DNA of 7,536 nucleotides from an uncultured Acidobacteriota bacterium (GTDB lineage Bacteria > Acidobacteriota > Blastocatellia > Pyrinomonadales > Pyrinomonadaceae): contig CADEFG010000234.1 in the NCBI GenBank assembly GCA_902826505.1, positions 1-7,536 of the forward strand, given 5' to 3'. How positions within the stretch are numbered: the first letter of the stretch is position 1; each line of letters begins with the position of its first letter. The notes under the pieces were generated by a model. That model worked only from the letters and a program-made list of their open reading frames with translations. It did not search any database and had not been told where the DNA came from. Shown here one piece after another: positions 1 to 4,557 of this stretch. Made by a program: the position numbers and the translations under genes.

Positions 1-63
1 GGAATTGATCCCGAAAGCGACATTTCCGTGCCGATCTCAAAAGCGATCGACAAACTTTTATAA
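1..63 (+). CDS. C-terminal end of an unidentified protein (5' truncated by window edge)
   Basis: Frame 1 is open from base 1 to a TAA at 61-63 and gives 20 residues, GIDPESDISVPISKAIDKLL. This fits the end of a gene because an intrinsic terminator follows 23 bases after the stop. The GI-x-P-(D/E) start and the AIDKLL end loosely resemble the tail of S41 C-terminal processing peptidases (GITPDIEV...LQKAIDYLL), but 20 residues cannot establish a family. I do not assign a function. Confidence 0.6.
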   Translation, partial: GIDPESDISVPISKAIDKLL

Positions 64-86
64 GAATTACGGCAATCAAAGCAGCT

Positions 87-119
87 GACGAGTCTCAAAA
101 AAGACTCGTCTTTTTTTTT
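87..119 (+). terminator. Rho-independent terminator
   Basis: A perfect 9-bp stem (GACGAGTCT at 87-95, AGACTCGTC at 102-110) encloses a 6-base loop and is followed directly by nine T residues (111-119). It lies 23 bases after the stop of the upstream gene and should end that transcript. It is the clearest terminator in the window. Confidence 0.93.
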
Positions 120-147
120 GGAAAATGCTATTGTTTTGGTGTATAAA
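118..147 (+). promoter_or_regulatory. Candidate sigma-70-type promoter for the 154-591 gene
   Basis: TTGGAA (118-123) and TATAAA (142-147) are separated by 18 bases and match the -35 and -10 consensus at 4 of 6 and 5 of 6 positions. Transcription would begin near 154, exactly where the most sensible GTG start codon of the following gene lies. That would make a leaderless or nearly leaderless message, consistent with the lack of a Shine-Dalgarno sequence there. In AT-rich DNA such matches arise by chance, so this is a proposal only. Confidence 0.35.
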
Positions 148-153
148 CAAAAA

Positions 154-591
154 GTGACCTTAAAATTTAAAAAACTGTTTCTACTCCTGAGTGTTTTTGT
201 CTCGATTTTCTGTTTGACCACTGCCGCCAGTGCTCAAAAAACGGAAAACGAGTTGTCGCTTGCCGATAAACGCCAGATCATCGAAGTTGTGTTAAAGGAA
301 AAATTTGAAGATTCGTCCGAAAAAATGATTTATATTTCAACCGCGAATCTCTCCGATGAAATTCAAAAAAATTTCCCGTCCGTCAAAAACAAAAAGGTTA
401 AATTTGTCGCACCCGCAGAATCTGCCGAATCAGACGTGTGCGCATTCGAATTCGGCGAATTTGAATTCATCGACAAATTCGCTTCCGTATCGTTCGGCAA
501 TTGCCGCGAAGGTTTAGCTTACGACTTCAAAAAATACGGCGACAAGTGGAAAAGCGTCGGTCTAACCATCACTAAACCGATCTTGTATTAA
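154..591 (+). CDS. Small secreted protein of unknown function (Sec signal peptide)
   Basis: The protein begins VTLKFKKLFLLL: a lysine-rich n-region, a hydrophobic core and an A-S-A|Q cleavage site after residue 27, so the mature protein (about 118 residues) should be exported. The mature part is rich in charged residues and carries two cysteines (C96, C117, numbered from GTG 154) that could form a disulfide outside the cytoplasm. It ends in a KYGDKWKSVGL stretch, the kind of W-containing terminal strand seen in small alpha/beta or NTF2-like domains, but I recognise no family. The frame opens further upstream at TTG 118, which sits inside the terminator T-run; GTG 154 is preferred because it gives a normal n-region and lies beyond the terminator. 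No Shine-Dalgarno is visible at either start. The last 30 bases overlap the 3' end of maf on the other strand. Confidence 0.75.
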   Translation: MTLKFKKLFLLLSVFVSIFCLTTAASAQKTENELSLADKRQIIEVVLKEKFEDSSEKMIYISTANLSDEIQKNFPSVKNKKVKFVAPAESAESDVCAFEFGEFEFIDKFASVSFGNCREGLAYDFKKYGDKWKSVGLTITKPILY

Positions 592-1164
592 ACGGTAAAC
601 CAAATTGACCGGCAATCCGACCACATTCCAGTAATCTCCTTCAATACTTTCGATAAAAAGCGCGGCTTGCGCCTGCACGGCATAGGCTCCGGCTTTGTCC
701 AAAGGCTCGCCATTTTCCGCCAGAAACTCGATTTCTTCAGCGCTCATTTCGGCAAATTTGACCCGCGTTCGCTGCAAGCCGACAACTGTTTTGGGACTTG
801 GGACTTGAGACTTGAGACCTGGAACTCTGACCAAAGCAACGCCCGTCAAAACTTCGTGCCAATTACCCGAAAGCATTTTTAACATTCGCTTGGCATCCGC
901 CAGATCAACGGGTTTGCCGATAATTTGATGATCGATGACGACGGTTGTGTCCGCGCCTAAAACGAGTGCGCCGGCGTATTTTTGCGCGACCGCTTCGGCT
1001 TTTTCGCGGGCAAGCCGCCGGACGTAATCTTCGGGCAATTCGCCGGCAAACTCGGTTTCATCAATATCCGGGGAATCTTTTGTAAACGCCCAGCCGACGG
1101 ACGTTAAAATTTCGGCGCGGCGCGGACTGCCCGACGCGAGAATCAATTTCGGAAGGCTTGGCAT
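562..1164 (-). CDS. maf: Maf/YhdE-type nucleoside triphosphate pyrophosphatase
   Basis: Maf proteins hydrolyse dTTP, UTP or modified nucleotides to monophosphate and pyrophosphate in the cytoplasm and are linked to cell-division arrest. The family motifs are present in order: LILASGSPRR at the N-terminus, DIDETE, REKAEA, GADTTV with the catalytic Asp (residue 72 from this start), GKPVD, MLSGNWHEVLTGVAL, the EPLDKAGAYAVQ block and GDYWNVVGLP near the end. This start gives 200 residues, normal for the family, with MPSLPK just before the first motif. An in-frame ATG 21 bases upstream (1185) would add seven residues; both ATGs lie inside a heptamer repeat and neither has a Shine-Dalgarno. The loop between TGVAL and TRVKF is about eight residues longer than usual, and that segment is encoded by a separate heptamer array. 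The gene is divergent from dciA and convergent with the secreted-protein gene. The dTTP/UTP (YhdE) class is likelier than the 7-methyl-GTP class, but this is inference. Confidence 0.95.
   Translation of the reverse strand: MPSLPKLILASGSPRRAEILTSVGWAFTKDSPDIDETEFAGELPEDYVRRLAREKAEAVAQKYAGALVLGADTTVVIDHQIIGKPVDLADAKRMLKMLSGNWHEVLTGVALVRVPGLKSQVPSPKTVVGLQRTRVKFAEMSAEEIEFLAENGEPLDKAGAYAVQAQAALFIESIEGDYWNVVGLPVNLVYRLIQDRFSDG
793..827. repeat. In-gene heptamer array (GGGACTT-like, 5 units) within maf
   Basis: Five consecutive 7-base units, GGGACTT, GGGACTT, GAGACTT, GAGACCT and GGAACTC, run without a gap. On the maf coding strand they read through as VPGLKSQVPSPK, keeping the frame open. They fall in the variable loop between the TGVAL and TRVKF motifs, where this Maf is longer than typical members. 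The period is the same as in the intergenic arrays of this window. Confidence 0.85.
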
Positions 1165-1241
1165 TGAACATTTATCATTTAACATTTAACATTTAATTTC
1201 TGTTTTATGATAAATGATAAATGTTCAATGATAAAAGTTAA
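1162..1241. repeat. Inverted heptamer arrays between maf and dciA
   Basis: The left arm is five units (CATTGAA, CATTTAT, CATTTAA three times; 1162-1196). The right arm is five units (ATGATAA twice, ATGTTCA, ATGATAA, AAGTTAA; 1207-1241). Bases 1162-1181 and 1211-1230 form a perfect 20-bp inverted repeat around a 29-base centre. The dciA ATG at 1242 is in register as the next right-arm unit, and both candidate maf ATGs (1164, 1185) are reversed CAT triplets of left-arm units. The whole divergent intergenic region is therefore repeat DNA, and any promoters must lie within it or within the genes. Confidence 0.9.
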
Positions 1242-1715
1242 ATGAATGAATTGTTTCGCGCATTGCCGGCGCTTTTAAGACAATTTGACGAAAACGAAGA
1301 TTTACGCGAAGCCGTCACATTCGCCGCGTGGCGTCGCGTGGCGGGCGAATCTTTGTCGCCGCACGCGATTCCGCTCAGGCTTCACCTGAAACATCTGACG
1401 ATCGCCGTTTCGAGCGAGATGTGGAAAAAACATCTGCAAAGTCTGAGCGGACAGATGATCTTCAAGATCAATTCGGTGCTCGGGCAGGCGGTCGTCACAT
1501 TTATCGAATTTCGCGTGGACGAAAAAACGATTGACATAAATCGCGCCAAGAACAAAACGACGCCGCTGTCGGACGAAGAATTGGAAGAAATCGCGCTGAA
1601 CGAGGTAACGCCGAAAATGCGGCGGGCGGCGGACGCGATCAAGGACGACAATCTGCGCTATCAATTTCTGCTCGCCGCCGGCAGCTGTCTGGCGCGCAAG
1701 AAAAAACTTAAATAG
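1242..1715 (+). CDS. dciA: DciA-like protein (DUF721), predicted replicative-helicase loader
   Basis: The family DciA (formerly DUF721) binds the replicative helicase DnaB and helps load it in bacteria that lack DnaC or DnaI. The N-terminal part carries the typical pattern: AAWRRVAGESLSPHAIPLRL (W30, G35, H41), then HLTIAVSSEMWKKHLQSL (W61), then an alternating strand-helix stretch ending in FIEFRV near residue 91. Residues 105-157 are a charged, probably helical tail ending ARKKKLK, a likely interaction or nucleic-acid-binding segment. The length, 157 residues, is within the family's range. The start at 1242 continues the heptamer repeat and has no Shine-Dalgarno. The gene stops three bases before the large palindrome that precedes gatC. 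The assignment to DUF721 is firm; the helicase-loading role rests on the family. Confidence 0.88.
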   Translation: MNELFRALPALLRQFDENEDLREAVTFAAWRRVAGESLSPHAIPLRLHLKHLTIAVSSEMWKKHLQSLSGQMIFKINSVLGQAVVTFIEFRVDEKTIDINRAKNKTTPLSDEELEEIALNEVTPKMRRAADAIKDDNLRYQFLLAAGSCLARKKKLK

Positions 1716-1717
1716 TG

Positions 1718-1784
1718 GATAATTAAGAGCTGACAATGGACAATTTCAAAACTTTTTATTGTCCATTGTCAGCTCTTAATTATC
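1718..1784. repeat. Perfect 27-bp palindrome (long hairpin) between dciA and gatC
   Basis: Bases 1718-1744 are the exact reverse complement of 1758-1784, around a 13-base AT-rich loop. Both arms show a degenerate 7-base period (right arm: ATTGTCC, ATTGTCA, GCTCTTA, ATTATCA, then ATTGAAT and ATTATGG up to 1799). The palindrome fills nearly the whole gap between the dciA stop (1713-1715) and the gatC ATG (1796). No T-run follows the right arm, so it is not a classical terminator. As RNA it would be a very stable hairpin ending 11 bases before the gatC start, where it could limit ribosome access or protect the message from nucleases. Confidence 0.95.
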
Positions 1785-1795
1785 AATTGAATATT

Positions 1796-2077
1796 ATGGA
1801 CGTTAGACAAGTAGCAAAACTGGCACATCTTGAGATCACGGACGAAGAAGTCGCGCTTTACACGCCGCAGATGGCGAGTATCGTCGCCTATGTCGAGCAA
1901 TTGAACGAACTCGACACCGACAATATCGAACCGATGCTCGGCGGATTGACCGTCGAGGGCGAAGCGACCGACACGCGCCGCGCCGACATTCCGCACGAAT
2001 CTTTGGGACAGAAAAACGCGCTCAAAGAAGCGCCGTCGGCGGTTGACGGACATTTCCAGGTGCCGAAGGTTTTATGA
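1796..2077 (+). CDS. gatC: Aspartyl/glutamyl-tRNA(Asn/Gln) amidotransferase subunit C
   Basis: GatC is the small subunit that wraps around and stabilises GatA in the GatCAB complex, which converts misacylated Glu-tRNA(Gln) and Asp-tRNA(Asn) to the amidated forms. The 93-residue product has the family hallmarks: VRQVAKLAHLEITDEEV, a central IVAYVEQLNELDTDNIEPM helix, TRRAD, and the C-terminal AP-x-x-VDGHFQVPKVL. The frame is open back to ATG 1736, but that extension is encoded by the palindrome and has no counterpart in the family, so 1796 is chosen. No good Shine-Dalgarno is visible. The stop overlaps the next ATGs (ATGATGA), suggesting coupling to the lipoprotein gene. The usual partner gatA follows only after two unrelated genes. 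Confidence 0.95.
   Translation: MDVRQVAKLAHLEITDEEVALYTPQMASIVAYVEQLNELDTDNIEPMLGGLTVEGEATDTRRADIPHESLGQKNALKEAPSAVDGHFQVPKVL
2065..2069 (+). promoter_or_regulatory. Shine-Dalgarno (GAAGG) selecting the lipoprotein start
   Basis: GAAGG inside the last codons of gatC lies seven bases before ATG 2077 and four before ATG 2074. The spacing favours 2077 as the start of the lipoprotein. It is one of the few plausible Shine-Dalgarno sequences at a gene start in this window. Confidence 0.5.
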
Positions 2078-2586
2078 TGACAGAAGACAGAAGACAGAAG
2101 TCGGAAGTCGTTAGCCGAAAGTCGGTGGGCGGAAGATGGAAATCGAAAAACGGCTGGCGAAGGATTCTTTTCTTCTGCCTTTTGCCTTCTGTCTTCTATC
2201 TTCTGCTTTCCTGCGGCAGCGTGCCGAATCTCGAACCGCCGGAATGCACCGATTCGCGGATCGCCGTCAAAGAATTTTACTCGTATCATTTCGGCAACGA
2301 GATGAAGTTTTCCGAGGAAAACTTGAAAAAGCGTGAGAAGTTTTTAACGCCCGAGCTGTTTGAATCTTTGCAGAGTTTGCAGACGGAAAACGATGTTTTT
2401 ACGACGAACAACACGGATTTTGCAAAAGCGTTCCGCGTCGGCAAATGCGAGGTCAGCGATTCGGCGAAAACCTCGATCGAGGTTTTATTGTTCTGGAAAA
2501 CCGACACGCGGAGCGAGCAAAAAGCGATTCACGTCGAAGTCGTCAAACAAAACGATAAATGGCTAATTAATAAAATCACGAATTAG
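2077..2586 (+). CDS. Predicted lipoprotein, possible DUF3828/NTF2-like domain
   Basis: The N-terminus is a basic stretch (many R and K, residues 5-30), then a hydrophobic core ILFFCLLPSVFYLLL and a lipobox L-L-S|C with the lipid-bearing Cys at residue 46, so the mature protein (about 124 residues) should be membrane-anchored outside the cytoplasm. The mature part has a helical FYSYHFGNE region, a TPELFESLQSLQ helix, then strands TSIEVLLFWK and AIHVEVVKQNDKWLINKI; this order resembles DUF3828/NTF2-like folds, at low confidence. The entire pre-Cys segment is encoded by degenerate heptamer repeats (2080-2142 and 2172-2206), giving an unusually long n-region. GTG 2125 is an alternative start giving a more normal length, but the Shine-Dalgarno and the overlap with gatC favour 2077. 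The next ATG follows the stop without a gap. Confidence 0.85.
   Translation: MTEDRRQKSEVVSRKSVGGRWKSKNGWRRILFFCLLPSVFYLLLSCGSVPNLEPPECTDSRIAVKEFYSYHFGNEMKFSEENLKKREKFLTPELFESLQSLQTENDVFTTNNTDFAKAFRVGKCEVSDSAKTSIEVLLFWKTDTRSEQKAIHVEVVKQNDKWLINKITN
2080..2142. repeat. Heptamer array (ACAGAAG/TCGGAAG) encoding the lipoprotein n-region
   Basis: Nine consecutive 7-base units: ACAGAAG three times, TCGGAAG, TCGTTAG, CCGAAAG, TCGGTGG, GCGGAAG, ATGGAAA. Decay increases away from the start. Read in frame they give the charged stretch TEDRRQKSEVVSRKSVGGRWK. Together with 2172-2206 this is an inverted pair: 2083-2100 matches the reverse complement of 2186-2203 at 17 of 18 positions. Confidence 0.88.
2172..2206. 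repeat. Heptamer array (CTTCTGC) encoding the signal-peptide hydrophobic core
   Basis: Five 7-base units: CTTCTGC, CTTTTGC, CTTCTGT, CTTCTAT, CTTCTGC. In the lipoprotein frame they give the hydrophobic run FFCLLPSVFYLLL directly before the lipobox. This is the opposite-orientation arm of the 2080-2142 array. Confidence 0.88.
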
Positions 2587-3063
2587 ATGAAATGGCTTTT
2601 GGTTAATATTCTTGTTATTTGCGTGGCAACTTTTCTGCAAGTTAATTTTGTTTTGGCACAAACCAAGAGCAACAGGCAGAAAAAAATTTCCGACTACTTT
2701 AAACCAAAGGTAAAGACCGAAAAAATTGTCGGAGAAATAATAGCCTATAATGAATTAAGTTGTGCGATACGGATTGATATTTGCTACCTTTTTACGATTA
2801 TAAAACTTGAAGACTCGATAAAAGACAATTGGTTCGTACGAGTCAGTATTCCCTACGGACAAAATAAGGAGCGCAAAGAATTAACTAAGAAGAGACAAAA
2901 AATGGAATTGAATGTATTTCAGGTTTCCGATGATGAAATATTGGGAGAAGAAAATTCAAAAGATTGGAAGCTGCTGAAAGGTGCTAAAAATGAAACCATC
3001 CCTTTTGGGTCGAACGTTCCCGTCTATGTTTCAATGGGCGAAATTAAAAAGATTAAAGATTAA
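2587..3063 (+). CDS. Small secreted protein of unknown function, AT-rich gene
   Basis: The 158-residue product begins MKWLLVNILVICVATFLQVNF with a clear hydrophobic core and a V-L-A|Q cleavage site after residue 24, so Sec export is likely. The mature part is lysine-rich and polar, with predicted strand segments (KIVGEIIAYNEL, YLFTIIKLED, NWFVRVSIPYG, NVPVYVSMGEI) and two nearby cysteines (C59, C66) that might pair. I recognise no family; the beta-rich layout could be a small OB- or SH3-like barrel, which is speculation. ATG 2587 abuts the preceding stop (TAGATG), and the stop TAA shares one base with the gatA ATG (TAATG), so it is translated within the gatC-gatA run. Its base composition is much more AT-rich than gatA and dciA, suggesting a later arrival or weak selection on codon use. 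Confidence 0.8.
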   Translation: MKWLLVNILVICVATFLQVNFVLAQTKSNRQKKISDYFKPKVKTEKIVGEIIAYNELSCAIRIDICYLFTIIKLEDSIKDNWFVRVSIPYGQNKERKELTKKRQKMELNVFQVSDDEILGEENSKDWKLLKGAKNETIPFGSNVPVYVSMGEIKKIKD

Positions 3064-4463
3064 TGAGTGAAATTAAAACGAATATTGAAAAAACTTTGGA
3101 TAACGCCGAGAAGTTGAACGGCGAATTAAATTCTTTTCTGTCCATCGAGCGCGAATATGCGATGAAACGCGCTGAGGAAGTCGAAAAAGACGCGGACGAA
3201 AAACCTTTGTGCGGCGTGGCGATCGCGCTCAAAGATAATATCTGCACGAAGGATCTGCAGACGACCTGCGGTTCTTACATATTGAATAATTACAAGGCGC
3301 ATTACAACGCGACCGCGACTGAGAGATTGAACAAAGCGGGCGCGGTGATCATCGGCAAAACGAATATGGACGAGTTTGCGATGGGTTCGTCAAACGAATC
3401 TTCGGCGTTCGGCGCGGTCAAAAACCCGTGGGATTTGGAGCGCGTGCCGGGCGGCAGTTCGGGCGGAAGCGCGGTCGCGGTCGCTTCGGGTGTGGTGCGT
3501 GCCGCGCTCGGCTCGGAAACGGGCGGTTCGGTTCGTCAACCCGCGTCGCTCTGCGGTATCGTCGGGCTGAAACCGACTTACGGCAGAATTTCGCGCTTCG
3601 GGCTCGTCGCGTTTGCTTCGTCGCTCGATCAGATCGGAATTTTCGGCGCGACCACGAAAGATGCGGCGGATGTTTTGGGCGTCATCGCCGGACGCGATAA
3701 AAACGATTCGACGACCGCCGATGTTGCCGTCCCGAATTACGCGGAAACTTTGGATAACGACATCAAAGGCAGAAAAATCGGCGTTCCGCGCGCATTATTT
3801 GGCGAAGGTTTAGACACGGAAGTGCGCGCGGCGGTCGAGAAATCGATCGAGAATTATCGCTCGCTTGGCGCGGAAATCGTTGATGTCGAATTACCTTACG
3901 CGAATTACGGGATCGCCGTTTACTACATCATCGCGACGGCTGAGGCTTCGTCGAATCTGGCGCGGTTCGACGGTGTGCGCTACGGTTTTCGCGCCGAAGG
4001 TTCGCACGAGCTCCGCGAAATGTATCGCAAAACGCGCGAGGAAGGTTTCGGCGCGGAAGTCAAACGCCGCATCATGCTCGGAACTTACGTGTTATCTTCG
4101 GGTTATTACGACGCTTATTATTCGAAGGCGCAAAAGGTTCGGGCGCTCGTCAAACGCGATTATGAAAAAGCGTTCGAAAAATGCGACGCGATTCTGACGC
4201 CGACCGCACCGACGACCGCTTTTAAGATCGGCGAAAAATCGGACGATCCGCTGGCGATGTATCTGTCCGATATTTACACGGTTTCGGCAAATCTCGCCGG
4301 AATTCCGGGCATTTCGGTTCCCTGCGGATTATCGACGGAAGGTTTGCCGATCGGCACACAGCTTGTCGGCAATTTTTGGTCGGAAGACGTTTTGCTCAAT
4401 CTCGCCAATGTTTACGAAAAAGCCTTTCCGCTCGGCGCAAAACCGAAAATCTTTGCCGGGTAA
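3063..4463 (+). CDS. gatA: Aspartyl/glutamyl-tRNA(Asn/Gln) amidotransferase subunit A
   Basis: GatA is the glutaminase of GatCAB: it releases ammonia from glutamine, which is channelled to GatB to amidate Glu-tRNA(Gln) or Asp-tRNA(Asn). The amidase-signature core is complete: GVAIALKDNI with catalytic K57, the PGGSSGGSAVAVASG glycine/serine loop with cis-Ser S132, and SETGGSVRQPAS with nucleophile S156. The spacings of 75 and 24 residues match those known in GatA. GLKPTYGRISRFG, FASSLDQIG and the C-terminal LAGIPGISVPCG and GLPIGTQLVG blocks are also typical. The 466 residues are slightly short, mainly at the N-terminus. The start overlaps the preceding stop by one base and has an A-rich upstream region without a clear Shine-Dalgarno. 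gatB is not in the window. Confidence 0.97.
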   Translation: MSEIKTNIEKTLDNAEKLNGELNSFLSIEREYAMKRAEEVEKDADEKPLCGVAIALKDNICTKDLQTTCGSYILNNYKAHYNATATERLNKAGAVIIGKTNMDEFAMGSSNESSAFGAVKNPWDLERVPGGSSGGSAVAVASGVVRAALGSETGGSVRQPASLCGIVGLKPTYGRISRFGLVAFASSLDQIGIFGATTKDAADVLGVIAGRDKNDSTTADVAVPNYAETLDNDIKGRKIGVPRALFGEGLDTEVRAAVEKSIENYRSLGAEIVDVELPYANYGIAVYYIIATAEASSNLARFDGVRYGFRAEGSHELREMYRKTREEGFGAEVKRRIMLGTYVLSSGYYDAYYSKAQKVRALVKRDYEKAFEKCDAILTPTAPTTAFKIGEKSDDPLAMYLSDIYTVSANLAGIPGISVPCGLSTEGLPIGTQLVGNFWSEDVLLNLANVYEKAFPLGAKPKIFAG

Positions 4464-4464
4464 A

Positions 4465-4554
4465 AGTGAAAAAGCCTAAAGGTGAAAAAGTTTGCTCGAA
4501 TCAAGCAATCAAACTTTTTCACTTTTTCACCTTTGAAACTTTGAAACTTTGAAA
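4465..4554. repeat. Octamer arrays in the gatA / GGDEF-EAL intergenic region
   Basis: On the left are 8-base units AGTGAAAA, AGCCTAAA, GGTGAAAA (4465-4488). On the right are CTTTTTCA twice (4514-4529), one extra C, then CTTTGAAA three times (4531-4554). The two sides are in inverted orientation. The left side starts one base after the gatA stop, and the right side runs up to the stop triplet of the convergent gene (4558-4560). The layout copies the heptamer arrays elsewhere but with period 8. Confidence 0.85.
4482..4522. terminator. Hairpin between convergent genes, possible bidirectional terminator
   Basis: A perfect 13-bp stem (GTGAAAAAGTTTG at 4482-4494, CAAACTTTTTCAC at 4510-4522) encloses a 15-base loop. 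On the + strand five T residues follow the stem at once (4523-4527). On the - strand a five-T run lies a few bases beyond the stem. It sits between the gatA stop and the convergent stop at 4558, as expected for a shared terminator, although its stem is AT-rich and it is built from octamer repeats. Confidence 0.5.
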
Positions 4555-4557
4555 CTT

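Noticed and set aside
1301..1736. Open frames on the - strand across dciA
   Set aside because: They are antisense to a gene with clear DUF721 motifs and show no family features of their own.
1736..1795. N-terminal extension of gatC (20 extra residues from ATG 1736)
   Set aside because: The extension is encoded by the palindrome, has no counterpart in the GatC family, and the standard N-terminus begins at ATG 1796.
1162..2206. CRISPR array
   Set aside because: The repeats are 7 bases long, directly adjacent and degenerate, without spacers; no cas genes are present.
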